From Timema cristinae (lineage: Eukaryota > Arthropoda > Insecta > Phasmatodea > Timematidae): DNA of 64,000 nucleotides. Of the stretch, positions 35,962 to 46,690 are shown piece by piece (the stretch's first letter is position 1; each line of letters begins with the position of its first letter). The stretch is from assembly GCA_039000515.1 (NCBI GenBank), contig JBCFYV010011135.1:12074468-12138467 (forward strand), in the 5' to 3' direction. The notes below the pieces were generated by a model, which saw only the letters and a list, made by a program, of their open reading frames with translations, had not been told where the DNA came from and searched no databases. The translations under genes and the position numbers were made by a program.

Positions 35962-36512
35962 TATACAGGTTGTTCGGAAACTCACAGCCCAAACTGCACA
36001 TATAGCTTGTTTGAACCAAGAGTAATACAAAATTCCTTTACCATTACAAAAGGAAGACTATGCTAATACCATTAAATTGTTTTCATAGTTTTGGCGTACA
36101 ACGTCGGGATAGCAGAGCTGTGCAAACATGCGTGTACAACAGGTTGCATAGGAGCGAGGCGCGCGTTACTGTACATGTGATAATTGTGATGTAGGACCGT
36201 TTATGATGATCCTTAGAACGTATTCTCATTTATAGACTGACTGGTGTGTTTATATTATTAATATTGTGGTTTGTTTTGCTGCCGTGCTCCAACATGTCGA
36301 GTGTAGGGCTACGCGCCTAGCTCCTATGCAACCTGTTGTACACGCATGCTTGAGCAGCTTTGCTCTCCCGTCGTGTATGCCAAAACTTTGGACACAATTT
36401 AATGGTATTGGCATAGTTTTTTGGATATAAGTGTATAGTAATTTTGTATTACTTTTGGTTCAAACATGATAAATGTGCAGTTTAGGATATGGATTTATGA
36501 ACAACCTGTATA
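35962..36512. mobile_element. Foldback MITE, ~551 bp, TA-flanked (mariner-like ends)
   Basis: Long inverted arms: TACAGGTTGTTCGGAAACTC with CAAACTGCACATATAG and AACAGGTTGCATAGGAGC on the left, and the complements GCTCCTATGCAACCTGTTG, ATAAATGTGCAGTTTAGG and TGAACAACCTGTATA on the right. Arms extend about 200 bp. The ends sit in TATA, consistent with a TA target duplication. CAGGTTGTTCGGAAA-like ends occur in Tc1/mariner-type MITEs. No ORF. Confidence 0.7.
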
Positions 36513-37464
36513 TTGCTAGATAATTCATCCAATAGGTAAAATAAATTACAAATTTAATAATGTTAATCAGCCCCATAAATATATGTGATACACACGCTAC
36601 TAAAGTTAATAATACAAAATCAATTTGTTATAGAAATTAGTAATTAATTTCGGTTCAATTAATTTAATAAAACAAATATTTGAAGATTTTTGGAATCAAA
36701 CCAGTAATTTCTGTACAAGCAGAGAGATGTATCACTTACATTGATAAAACCTCAGAGACTTTGAAGTGTTATGTAAGTAAAATCATTAACACTCCCTTAC
36801 ACAATCGACAACGTTCCTCGCCGATCTTGGCCATGACCCATGACCTTTGCGAGACGAAGGCCCATTGTTTACCTACTTTCATTTATTGAGAACGTCCACA
36901 AAAACTAATTAGATTGAATTCCACTTTGTAATCAAATTATGGTCAGTACTTCTTTTTTTTTACACTGGAGACATTTTACGCAACGTTTCGCAAATATAAT
37001 GGAAAATAAATCAATTATACGGTTTAAAAGGTACACCAAACAAAAATTAATTGGATAAGCTTTTAGTCTAAATATCTGTTAGTAACGTGTATAGATTCAC
37101 ACTGGTGCACACACAGTATGCGTGTTCAGTCTTGCGATATAATGGATTTCAAGTGGTGGGGAGGTTGGGGTTCGAATATTGCTCGTGTTCATTGGAGCAG
37201 GTTTTTCCACTTATGTTTAGCAGTGCTGATTTACAATTTCATTCCCACCCTGATGTGGCTGCAATTAATCTAAAAATGGTTTACTCTTGGTTTAAATAAA
37301 TTCTTTATTAATCTTGTTTTAAGCTTGATAACTTAAAAAAGATTTATAATATTTTAATTCATTATTTTAGATTATAAAATGCTCATAATCTAACCAAAAC
37401 ACTATTTCGTAAAAAAAAATGTTGACAGCTCAAACTAGGAGAGTACAAAACATCCCAGCTAGTA
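36513..37464. other. No gene; tRNA-like patch at ~37,120-37,270
   Basis: GGGGTTCGAATATTGCTCG near 37,168 is box-B-like and is followed by TGTTCATTGGAGCAGG, perhaps another old SINE. Otherwise AT-rich. Confidence 0.35.
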
Positions 37465-37694
37465 TTGGTGACCACGTGGGCTAAGATGTAAATATTTTCC
37501 AAGCTGTTTTTCTAGTGACAGTGACGTTGGCGTATAATAACAACCGGATGTACAGCATTGATTGTATTTTCTAGTCGTTCACTTTATATCCAGGTAAATG
37601 CAAATATATTTATTCTAAATTCCATCTATATCGTCCCTATTCCATCAGTGTAGATGTGCGAATACCCCGGACGGGTAGTAAGACTTGGTGAACA
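37465..37694 (+). mobile_element. SINE A2, heavily decayed, plus
   Basis: Head TTGGTGACCACGTGGGCTAA and tail CCCCGGACGGGTAGTAAGAC are recognisable; the middle is badly diverged. Confidence 0.6.
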
Positions 37695-38226
37695 AAACAA
37701 ACTTTAAAGAATTAGTACTAATCTACGGATAACATCTAACCTAGGTAAGTAATACAGCTTTATCCAGACGTCTTTAGAATTTACAAAGCCTTTGAACCGG
37801 TTTTTTTACATCCACTAGTTATTATTATTAGCACCTATTCAAACTACCTGTTTGTATTATATGCACTTACGCTAATGTGTAATGGTAGGGTGATTGTGAG
37901 ATGAAATGAAGGACCTACAGTTTAACGTGGAATCCACACCACTGTGGAGGACTGGCATTCACCACATTCACAAGTTGTGATTAATACACGTCTTACGGGT
38001 GACCTGGTGGTCTAGGGGTAAGGTGTCGGACTTCTGTGCTGGGGTCCGGGGTTCAATCCCCGATCCCGGCACAAATTTATCTGATTACCAAACCCTTCCT
38101 TCACCTCTGACAAGACATCTTGTGAATGTGGGGAATGCCAGGCCTCCACCGTGGTTCGGATTCCACGTTAAACAGTAGGTCCTCCATTTCATCTCACAAT
38201 CACCCTACCATTACACATTAGCGTGA

Positions 38227-38934
38227 GGGTCCGGCCAGACTGCCAAGCGTGCGAGCGCGTAATTAGCGGACCCTAGTTAGAGAAGATGCCTCTGTCAAAG
38301 ACACTTGGTACATCTCTGCTCCTCGAAAATTCTTACAGAAAATATTGTGTATTTATAAAAAAGAAAAAAGTAGGAGTGCATCCAATTAATAAATTGAGAA
38401 ATGTGTATGGTACTGTACTGAAGTGTTTTAAAATCAGATTAGCCGCACCAGTGGCGGAATGGTGCGTTGCACTCGATAGCTTTTGACTAGGAGGCAAAGG
38501 TTCGAATCTTGGCTCAGTGAACTGAAGGTGATTTTTAAAACTTATTTATTGTTGTGGTTTTTTCATACTCTCTCCAAACTAATGGTGATTCTTATTTGTA
38601 AAGGCCTACTTTGATTATAATATTGAAGTATTTTAACATATCGGGTTTACATATATACATTATATTATTAATGGTCTCACCAATTAAATTAGGCCATTAA
38701 TAGCAAGTGTGTTAAACCTATCACTGATAAAAAAAAGTCAAATATCATGTCAAAATGAGAAGTTTCCCTAGCACTCAATGAACCAACATATAATAATATT
38801 GCCTAGCGCCTGTAAACTAGACTGTACCGGGTCGAGCGCGCTCGCTCGCTCCAGCCTGATCACCTCCCATTAAAACCAATGTGTTCTATTTTATATTTTA
38901 GTCGCTCGCTCGCGCGCTCAGTCTGGCCGTACCC
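38227..38934. mobile_element. Harbinger-type MITE, 708 bp
   Basis: Inverted ends GGGTCCGGCCAGACTG and GGGTACGGCCAGACTG (reverse complement of the right end), flanked by TGA at 38,224-38,226 and TAA at 38,935-38,937. The intact SINE has TAA here, so this is a 3-bp TAA duplication with one mutation, as in PIF/Harbinger. Subterminal CpG-rich GCTCGCTCGC motifs flank both ends. Confidence 0.85.
38437..38560 (+). mobile_element. tRNA-like head inside the Harbinger MITE
   Basis: CACCAGTGGCGGAATGGTGC and AAGGTTCGAATCTTGGCTCA (box B), followed by AGTGAACTGAAGGTGATTTT, resemble an A-type SINE start without the usual body. It is either a fourth nested layer or sequence captured by the MITE. Confidence 0.5.
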
Positions 38935-39017
38935 TAAGTGTGTATAACCCGAACGGGTCGTAAGATGCAGGGCTAATAATAATAATAATAATACACGTCT
39001 TGTCAGTGGTGAAGGAC

Positions 39018-39585
39018 GGCCCTCCACTCTTCCTCCAGCACTTCATGTCCATGACCTACACCACTCCACCAACCAAACTGGGCTGCCCTCCACTCTTCCT
39101 ACAGCACTTCACGTCCATGACCTACACCACTCCACCAACCAGACTGGGCTGCCCTCCACTCTTCCTCCAGCACTTCACGTCCATGACCTACACCACTCCA
39201 CCAACCAGACTGGGCTGCCCTCCACTCTTCCTCCAGCACTTCACGTCCATGACCTACACCACTCCACCAACCAGACTGGGCTGCCCTCCACTCTTCCTCC
39301 AGCACTTCACGTCCATGACCTACACCACTCCACCAACCAGACTGGGCTGCCCTCCACTCTTCCTCCAGCACTTCACGTCCATGACCTACACCACTCCACC
39401 AACCAGACTGGGCTGCCCTCCACTCTTCCTCCAGCACTTCACGTCCATGACCTACACCACTCCACCAACCAAACTGGGCTGCCCTCCACTCTTCCTACAG
39501 CACTTCACGTCCATGACCTACACCACTCCACCAACCAGACTGGGCTGCCCTCCACTCTTCCTCCAGCACTTCACGTCCATGACGT
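39018..39585. repeat. 66-bp minisatellite, ~8.6 nearly identical units
   Basis: The unit contains CCCTCCACTCTTCCTCCAGC, ACTTCACGTCCATGACCTAC and ACCACTCCACCAACCAGACT. Because 66 is divisible by 3 and the unit lacks stops in several frames, a 228-codon plus frame (39,000-39,686) and a 112-codon minus frame arise automatically. The rare variants ACCAAACTGG then CTTCCTACAG occur together at units 1-2 and again at 7-8, implying a six-unit block duplication. Units are otherwise near-identical, so expansion is recent. I do not call a protein. Confidence 0.95.
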
Positions 39586-39794
39586 CACCAGAAACAAGTT
39601 CCATCTACACTGATAACATTACCCATATGTGTGACATAGCTGGAACACAGTTTAAGGTGAGAATAGGTCCACTCTGTTCCGCCTAGCTGTTATGAGCTAG
39701 GAACACCTATGATTCCGCTAAGATTATTTACTGTGAACCTCTATGATAGTTTCAAGACACAGAATGCGGCCATTTTTCTTCGTTGCGTTCTCTG

Positions 39795-39890
39795 CACATG
39801 TGATCACGAGGTTTAGGGCATCATCCTAGCAATCTACTGGATCACTACTAACGAGGAAGTTGAGGTTCGGATTTTAGGCCGCATGTACTT
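39795..39890 (+). mobile_element. Decayed tRNA-like head
   Basis: TGATCACGAGGTTTAGGGCA and GTTGAGGTTCGGATTTTAGG have box A and box B spacing of an A-type head. Low support. Confidence 0.35.
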
Positions 39891-40035
39891 ACTTAGTGCT
39901 GATAAAGACAAAATATACGGGATAGGAAGGGTTTACAAATGATTTTTTTTCTCTCCTCCCTCTATGCTCTGCTGGCAAACCTAACACTTGAATTAAACCG
40001 TTAATGTCTATTGTTTTACATGTACAAGAAAAGTC

Positions 40036-40235
40036 TGTAAGAGACGGGAATATAGGGGTTTAGATCTCAGTTGGGTCTACTGAGGAAAATTTTCCTAAAT
40101 GTTTTCCCACTCTCCTTCCACGCATATGTAGGTAGACTACCTCTAAAACGCTTCCTTCCTCATCCCCACCCTATTAGAGTAATTATCATATATGCTTATA
40201 GTCTGGAAAGGTCGAAAGAGGTGGTGAAAAAAAAG
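40036..40235 (+). mobile_element. SINE A2 fragment, plus
   Basis: Begins at GAGACGGGAATATAGGGG, continues with CACTCTCCTTCCACGCATAT, and ends in a decayed tail before A8. Confidence 0.7.
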
Positions 40236-40342
40236 ATACCCGTTATAGGTACCTTAGCCTTTGAATCCAGGCCATGTTTAATATGGGTGTGGTTTAATTA
40301 TATGATTTCATAATATACTTTCACGTGAACTAGAGTAAATCT

Positions 40343-40480
40343 GAATGTGGGGAATGCCAGGCCTCCACCGTGGTTCGGATTCCACGTTAAACTGTAGGTC
40401 CTCCATTTCATCTCACAATCACCCTACCATTATACATTAGCGTAATTGCGTATAACCCGAACGGGTAGTAAGACGCGGTG

Positions 40481-40517
<37 letters not shown>
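40343..40517 (+). mobile_element. SINE B, 5'-truncated, plus
   Basis: Perfect 9-bp TSD AGTAAATCT at 40,334-40,342 and 40,518-40,526. Starts at GAATGTGGGGAATGCCAGGC and keeps the shared tail and a long (AAT)n. Confidence 0.93.
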
Positions 40518-40518
<1 letters not shown>

Positions 40519-40526
40519 GTAAATCT

Positions 40527-41049
40527 AATCTAAATTTTACCCCTTCAAAATATATATAATCGAAATACGGTGATATCTAGAACGAGTACATACAATGAGA
40601 ATCACGTTAAGTTGGCAATTGTGAGTGTGACCTAGTGAGATCTTTAGGTGTGCCCTCAGGCCACTCCCTAGTTAGTTCGGTAGCATCTCGTGCTGATTTG
40701 ATAAGTTCCGTTTCAATTTCCTTCATTTGACACCGAAGAAAGAAAGACAGTTCCACCTTCTGACGCGGCTGAGCTGAGTGAGCTCATTTTCAAAATGTGA
40801 TTCTGACACACGGGATCACAAAGGATTCCCTTCCGCTTTGTCTGTTGGTGTAAAGCTTTTAAGAAAATTAAAGAAGGTGTGGGGGGGGGGGTGTAACATG
40901 GATGTTTATTTTATTATTATTACTTTCTTTCTCAGCCCGGGGGTGCCATTTAAATTAACTAGCCAAAGACGTATAATCTGAACGGTAGTAAGAGGTGCGT
41001 AGAAAAAACTAGCATACACCTCGTCGATGCTAACATATTCTAATGCAGC
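40527..41049. other. No gene; isolated SINE tail fragment at ~40,968-40,998
   Basis: TATAATCTGAACGGTAGTAAG is a stray shared-tail fragment. A short G-run lies at 40,881-40,890. Nothing else is supported. Confidence 0.45.
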
Positions 41050-41570
41050 GTTTCCTTGAGTGTGCTCCTAGAACACCTAAGAATCCTTGAGATATTTTTA
41101 GGGGTTCCCGATATACCTTTAAGGTCTACCAAAAACACCTTGAAGTGTTCCTCGAGACATTTTCAGGGACTCACTGAAATGCCTTCAGCGATTCACTTAG
41201 GAATATTCAGGGACTCCCTATACACCTTTGGGACTCCCAAAGACAGCTTCAAGTACTTCTTGTGACACCTTAGGGAACCCTAGAGACACATTCATGGGCT
41301 CCTGAGAAATCGTCAGGACTCCCAAAGACAACTTCAGGGTCTCCTCTTAGCAACTTCAGGGACTTTCAAAACATCTTCAAGCAGCTTCAGGGATTCCCGA
41401 GACACTTTTAGGGACTCCTCGTGATATATTCATAGACTCCAGATACACCTTTAGGGACTCCCTGAGACACCTTCAGGGAATCCTCAAAACATCTTAAATA
41501 ATTAAATCTCGTGACACCTTCAGGGACCAACATATGGACTCCTAGACACATTCAGGGGATCCCCGTGACT
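41050..41570. repeat. Degenerate short-period tandem repeat
   Basis: About 20 imperfect copies of a motif close to TTCAGGGACTCCCNGAGACA, spaced roughly 22-30 bp, for example CTTCAGGGATTCCCGAGACA, TTTAGGGACTCCTCGTGA and TTTAGGGACTCCCTGAGACA. An ancient, decayed minisatellite. Confidence 0.75.
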
Positions 41571-41825
41571 ATAAAATCCTTGTGAGGTTGTATTTTCTAA
41601 ATATGCTCAACCAGAATAAAACGTTGCAACAGAGTAAATATATAATAAACCTGCCTTCCGTTTAAGAACGATACCAAATTTATATTTGTCAAAGATTTTA
41701 AACCATGACAAGCTTTTCAACATCAACAACACAATATTTTTGAAAAATATAAAAAATATGTTTAGTAACAGTTTTATTTATTCATCATTGGTTAATTATT
41801 CAAATTAAATTAATTTATAAATATA

Positions 41826-42085
41826 GCCAGCTTTGTTGGTCACTTCGTCTAGGGAGTATCTATCGCAGTGACTGGACTGGAAATGATTGGGAGATTAGGG
41901 TTCAAACCCCGGTCTGGTACATTAAGGGTGTTTTTAATTTTTAAATGTTTATCCCTATCCCTTCAAGCCAATCCGGGTACACTTCCTTTAAATTCAACCT
42001 TTTTCAATAAAACCCATTAGCGTAACTAGTACAAAGGAGTGTATAACCTAGATGGGTAGTAAGATGCAGTGCTAAAAAACATGCT
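41826..42085 (+). mobile_element. SINE A2, plus
   Basis: Head AGCTTTGTTGGTCACTTCGT, box B AGGGTTCAAACCCCGG, the body, and tail GTATAACCTAGATGGGTAGT. Confidence 0.8.
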
Positions 42086-42105
42086 AGGTATTAAAAGACA
42101 AAACC

Positions 42106-42285
42106 AGACGTGTATTAAACACAACTTGTGAATGTGTTGAATGCCATGCCTCCACCGTGGTTCGGATTCCACGTTAAACTGTAGGTCCTCCATTTCATCT
42201 CACAATCACCCTACCATTTCACAATTAGCGTAAGTGCGTATAACCCGAACGGGTAGTAAGACGCGGTGCTAGTAATATATTTAGA
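42106..42285 (+). mobile_element. SINE B, 5'-truncated, plus
   Basis: Starts at CCAGACGTGTATTAAACACA (long-form subfamily), then the body and an intact shared tail. Confidence 0.9.
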
Positions 42286-42507
42286 GACAAACGTACTAGA
42301 TCTCATACCATGTTGAATTAATCATGAATAGTTACAGTATTAAGAGTCTAATGAGTAACTATTTTAATTAACATATCCCCTTTGTTCAATTAATAGAGAT
42401 AATCAGATCCAGCTCAACGTAAAATATTCCAAATTTATTTAATTTATATTATACAAGTATTTCGTAGTAAATATCTACGTGATGCACTGTCCTTCTGTCT
42501 CTCTCTT

Positions 42508-43333
42508 CAGTGGGGCTCGTGTATAGGCACTGCGGAAGTGCAGCACCCCCTATTTCCACTTGATATTATCGATAACATTTAATATAATGAGTCCTTTTTT
42601 CTTTAATTCTTTATTTATTTTTGTAGTACAATATATATTCTTTAAGTTTAATGTCAGTACTTCAGTAGTCATCCCCCAGTTTATGAAAAAGATACAAATA
42701 TATTTGTATGGAACTGTGTGCTTCACAGTGCCAGTGACGTGGTGTTTGACTGTTGTGCGCATGTGCACATAGGAGGGAGGTGGGGAAAAAGGTGGGACTG
42801 CCAGGTAGAGAGAGAGCACTGTTTCTCTCGCAGTGCCGGCTCTGGTGTGATGGTGGAAGGAAGTTTTTTTTTATCAGCGTGTGTTGTGCTTAAAAACCGT
42901 GTACAATATTCTTGAATGTGATAAAGTGTATAAGAGTGTAGAATTATATTATTATTCTGCTTCCAGTTATTCTATTTGACTAAATTTTTTTCGGGTCTTT
43001 TATTTAACAGAAAGACTAAATGCACTTGCAGTACTTTCAATGGAGAAAAAATTTCTCAATTGTCATCCGGAGATCAAGGAGAGAATTATTAGAATTTTTT
43101 GCGCAAATCAAAACAAGAAGAATGGATTTAATTTTTAAATGAATAGATCAAGCTTGAACTGTAACAATTTAAGTTAAAGTAAGTAAAAACGTTTTTTTAT
43201 TAAGATTTTATCAAGTTCTTGAATAAATTTTCTTTTTATACATTTTTTTTTTCCTTTTACATAATTTTAAAACAAAGGCTAAAAAAATTCAGGAGCAGCA
43301 CCCCCCACTAATTTTAGCTACGAGCCGCCACTG
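42508..43333 (+). mobile_element. hAT deletion derivative, 826 bp
   Basis: 8-bp TSD TCTCTCTT at 42,500-42,507 and TCTCTCTC at 43,334-43,341. Ends CAGTGGGGCTCGTGTA and, inverted, CAGTGGCGGCTCGTAGC, each followed by a GTGCAGCACCCCC/GGGGGGTGCTGC block. It keeps only the last part of a transposase gene, so it is an internally deleted copy of an autonomous parent. Confidence 0.85.
43011..43138 (+). pseudogene. hAT transposase last exon (C-terminus) remnant
   Basis: After an acceptor-like TTTTATTTAACAG the frame reads RLNALAVLSMEKKFLN and then EIKERIIRIFCANQN, ending at a TAA. The R-L-x-A-L-A-V-L-S-x-E block is characteristic of the C-terminal dimerisation region of ZMYM1-type hAT proteins. It is the only coding remnant in the element. 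The AT-rich segment before it would be the retained intron end. Confidence 0.7.
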
Positions 43334-43341
43334 TCTCTCTC

Positions 43342-43965
43342 TATCATCCACCAGGCAAAATCTTATCTAAGGACAAGAAGGCAGGGAGAGGGATGATTGC
43401 CTCACTTTACTTGAACATTCTAGAAACAAAGTGTTCGTCAACAACTATCGTAATAGTCACCGAACAATCACTAGATTGGATGAATCTTAATCCTCTTAAT
43501 TCCCTAAGAAGTGAAATAGATGCGCGTGTTATATCCTGTAACATATTCACCCTGTCCACTACAGCAATAACGTTGAGTAATTACTTCAATAAATTTACAT
43601 AAGTGATTTCAAAATTATAAACTGATTAAATAAAATCCAAAATGAACTATCCCGCATGGAGTGAGTCCATGTCAAAAACAAATAATATTACAAAAGTGTT
43701 GCCCTTCGCAGGGCATGAATTGCAAACCATAGCACTACAATTAAGACTACCCTTGTGACTCGGACAAAGTATGCCTATTATTTTTCATCATTAGATACAT
43801 TCTATGGGTGTAATCGAAACAGACCTTTAATTAATGTGAATTATTACGTTAATTGCAATTCAAATGTTTGACTAATTTCAATAACATGGCAATAAATCTT
43901 CTCTGGATTATTCGGTTTAAAGTATGGACTCGTGTTGTTTTTAAAAAATTAAAAAATACATTATT

Positions 43966-43969
<4 letters not shown>
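43342..43969. other. No supported gene
   Basis: A 69-codon frame (43,393-43,602) has no recognisable domain. Confidence 0.35.
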
Positions 43970-44016
<47 letters not shown>

Positions 44017-44205
44017 GTTCGGGTTATAAGCATCTACGCTAATGTAGGGTGATTGTGAGATAAAATGGAGGACTAACTTTTTAACGTGGTATCCGAACCA
44101 CGGTGTGGGATTTGCATTCCACACATTCACAAGTTGTGATTAATACACGTATTGTCAGAGGTGAAGGAAGGGTTTGGCAAGCAGATAAATCAGTACTGAG
44201 AAACA
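43970..44205 (-). mobile_element. SINE B, minus, tail rearranged
   Basis: A (TTA)n tract of about 45 bp runs directly into CCGTTCGGGTTATAAGCA, skipping part of the shared tail. Long-form internal segment present (TTGTGATTAATACACGTATT); the tRNA head is missing after GATAAATCAGT. Confidence 0.88.
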
Positions 44206-44610
44206 AAATAAAAACTAACTCTACCGACACTAAACAATTTCGATCCCTGGTAATTTTAAAATATTTGAATTAATTAAAATCCCATTACAGAATACATTAA
44301 TAAATGGGATGAATTTCACGTGTAAGCCGGAAGGATTCAATAAACTAATTTGCTATATGGAAATATTTTAGTTGGTAATGAATTAATTAAATTGATTCAA
44401 ATTAGATACATTTGAGGAAAATATTACAAATGTTTCGTGTTTGAATGAAATGTATATATAGTTTAAAACTAACATAAACCAGAGCTGTAGTATCAGGGTA
44501 GACTAAAAAACAATTTCACCCCAAAAACTTTCAATTGAAGAGTTATGAATGTGATATCAAATATGTATATATTAGTTATATTCATAGTGAATTAGTAAGG
44601 AGAGTTATGA
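44206..44610. other. No recognisable gene
   Basis: AT-rich flank of the inverted repeat. Confidence 0.4.
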
Positions 44611-45701
44611 TAGTAATATTCAAAGAACGCCTAATAGCCAATAACAAAAGGAACTAATTAAAAATTAAAAGATAATAAGAGATATTATTATAAGGAAAAA
44701 GTTAAAGACAGCAAAAATTTTTAATTAACAAAAAACATATTGAGTTTATAAGAAATTGAATGAAATATTGATAATAACAAGTCTGAATATAATATATATA
44801 ACATCATGGATGAGAAGATAGATTGAACAACAGAATATTGTTAAGCCTATAAATAATGAAAAACTTTATAACTTTATAAATCCTATTAAAGAGTGAAATA
44901 GAGCAGAAAAGAACAATAGAGTTAAAATACAGATTTCCTAATTTTTCGTTTTGTATTTTCCTAATTTTACATTGGTTTTCCTCAGACCTGATGATGACGT
45001 TTGTACGTCGAAACATGTCAGTCAACCGGCCCTTTGGCATCCAAGGCTTAAGGAGTGGAACTAAATATCAGCTAAGGAACGTTTATATATTCAACAACAG
45101 TTTATTATCAATTATCTCCTATTCTACATAATTTCGGTATAATTAACGTCTCTAACCTTTATTAAACATTTTATGCCTTTATATCCCTGTTCACTTTCAT
45201 TGGCTAAAATTTTAACTTCTCTTTTGACAATTCTGAACTTATTAACAATATTACCTTAAATGTTAATATTAACTCATTGCTAGACCTAATATATCTTTCT
45301 TTGTAATGTTTTAATAATTTAATATGTAACATTTGAATATGTGGTTTTTCATGTGTATTGTATTATCTAATGTTAATGTTTTCTGTATTTTAACTCTACT
45401 GTTCTTTTCTGCTCTATTTCACTCTTTAATAGGATTAAAGTTATAAAGTTTTTCATTATTTATAGGCTTAACAATATTCTGTTGTTCAATCTATCTTCTC
45501 ATCCATGATGTTATATATATTATATTCAGACTTGTTATTATCAATATTTCATTCAATTTCTTATAAACTCAATATGTTTTTTGTTAATTAAAAATTTTTG
45601 CTGCCTTTAACTTTCTCCTTATATTTAATATATCTTATTATCTTTTGATTTTAATTAGTTCCTTTTGTTATTGGCTATTAGGCGTTCCTTGAATATTATT
45701 A
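44611..45701. mobile_element. Large inverted repeat, probable Penelope-like element arms
   Basis: Left arm 44,611-44,935 and right arm 45,382-45,701 are about 90% complementary over roughly 320 bp (for example GAACGCCTAATAGCCAATAA against TTATTGGCTATTAGGCGTTC). They flank a 446-bp spacer carrying a hammerhead-like motif. Penelope-like elements commonly carry hammerhead motifs in their terminal repeats and insert in inverted or partial-tandem arrangements. No reverse-transcriptase or GIY-YIG coding is visible. Confidence 0.65.
44974..45027 (+). ncRNA. Hammerhead-ribozyme-like motif
   Basis: The conserved core CTGATGA (44,988-44,994) and GAAAC (45,010-45,014) flank a stem II of GACG/CGTC with loop TTTGTA. 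A palindromic ACATGT forms a minimal stem III ending in the cleavage-type triplet GTC (45,017-45,019). Stem I could form from GAC (44,985-44,987) with GTC (45,021-45,023) and GGTT (44,974-44,977) with AACC (45,024-45,027). A short self-complementary stem III is usual for Penelope-type hammerheads. The unpaired A at 45,020 may weaken activity. Confidence 0.5.
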
Positions 45702-46690
45702 AATATGTATATGCTTCTGTGGGATTAAAATACTCCCATTGCTATAAGCTTACATAAATTATTCTTTTACGAAGAATACAATTTTTCCCCCTTTTCCTTA
45801 TTGAGATTCTGCAAACTCTTTATCTTTCTCGAGCTGTCATCAGTTTTTTAGGATTACCACCCCTCTTCGCCTCCTCAAAGGGTATCACTGTTATCCTTGG
45901 GAAGAAAAAATCTCAATTAGTTACTACATTTAATTGGTGTTAAGATTCGGGCCTTACATATTTCTAGATATTAATTGATTGTAATATTGAAGGGGGGCAT
46001 TTTAATTCTTTGCCTCAGGAGATCAAAATACACGACCCCACCGGAAACTAGGCAAGATGAGACTGACATGTTTGTCCGCGCGCTCACAGGTGTACCTGGT
46101 TCAACAATCCATCACCAAGCTAGTTTTTTAACCGACAAGAGAGAATAGGGAATGTTTCCTACTAGTTTTCATTATTTATTAAACTCCGCCAACCTACAGC
46201 CGCTCCTATTCATGTAGCTAGCGCTGTTTGGAAGACGAACTGCCAAGATTTATGAGTCCCAAAATGAAAAAAATAATAAATAAACGCTTTTGTTAGTTCA
46301 ACACCACTCCCCCACCCACCCCTCACCTTTTGGATTGTTTAGTGGGCTTGAAAGGAGGGATTTTTGTGAAAGATAAATTATCCCTAGCGGAAAAACAGGA
46401 TTAAATACCTTTGTTTCTTAACTTCCCAAAGTTACGAAGTGTTTATTTTTCGTTAGCTTTCTTTCCCAAGGGTTGTTCTACGAGAGAAAGTTGGCTAGAA
46501 ATTAGTTTATTTTTAATTTTATTAATGTGTATGCCTCCCCAACCCTACCCCCCCCCCCCCCCTTTCCCCTAGGCAAATGATGGGTAGGTCGGACGTAAAA
46601 CGAGCATGGTTTTCAAACTCATTTCATTTGTGAAGTATTTAGCCTTCTCTCTTTGAACCGATTTAATATATCAGCACAGGAGAATTTCTA
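45702..46690. other. No gene
   Basis: Includes a C-run (about 13) near 46,549 and a mixed-composition stretch at 45,990-46,330 with no recognised repeat or open frame. Confidence 0.4.

Larger units (their letters stand above)
37997..38988 (+). mobile_element. SINE B, plus, inserted in SINE B minus
   Basis: 13-bp TSD TAATACACGTCTT at 37,982-37,994 and 38,989-39,001. Intact head (GGTGACCTGGTGGTCTAGGG) and body to 38,226. The shared tail resumes at 38,938 after a Harbinger MITE and ends in (TAA)n. Confidence 0.92.
37822..39020 (-). mobile_element. SINE B, minus, outer layer of a nest
   Basis: First part 37,822-37,994 (tail to GATTAATACACGTCTT). The element resumes at 38,989 (TAATACACGTCTTGTCAG, then GGTGAAGGACGG) after an insertion. 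It ends where the 66-bp minisatellite begins, so the tRNA head is missing. Confidence 0.85.

Noticed and set aside
35962..36512. Helitron end
   Set aside because: Helitrons lack long terminal inverted arms and end in CTRR after a short hairpin; here both arms pair over ~200 bp with TA flanks.
39000..39686. Proline-rich repeat protein of 228 residues
   Set aside because: The frame follows from a stop-free 66-bp unit and begins in SINE sequence; the minus strand is equally open. No independent coding evidence.
43849..44130. Asparagine-rich ORF
   Set aside because: The Asn run is the SINE (TTA)n tail read in one frame.
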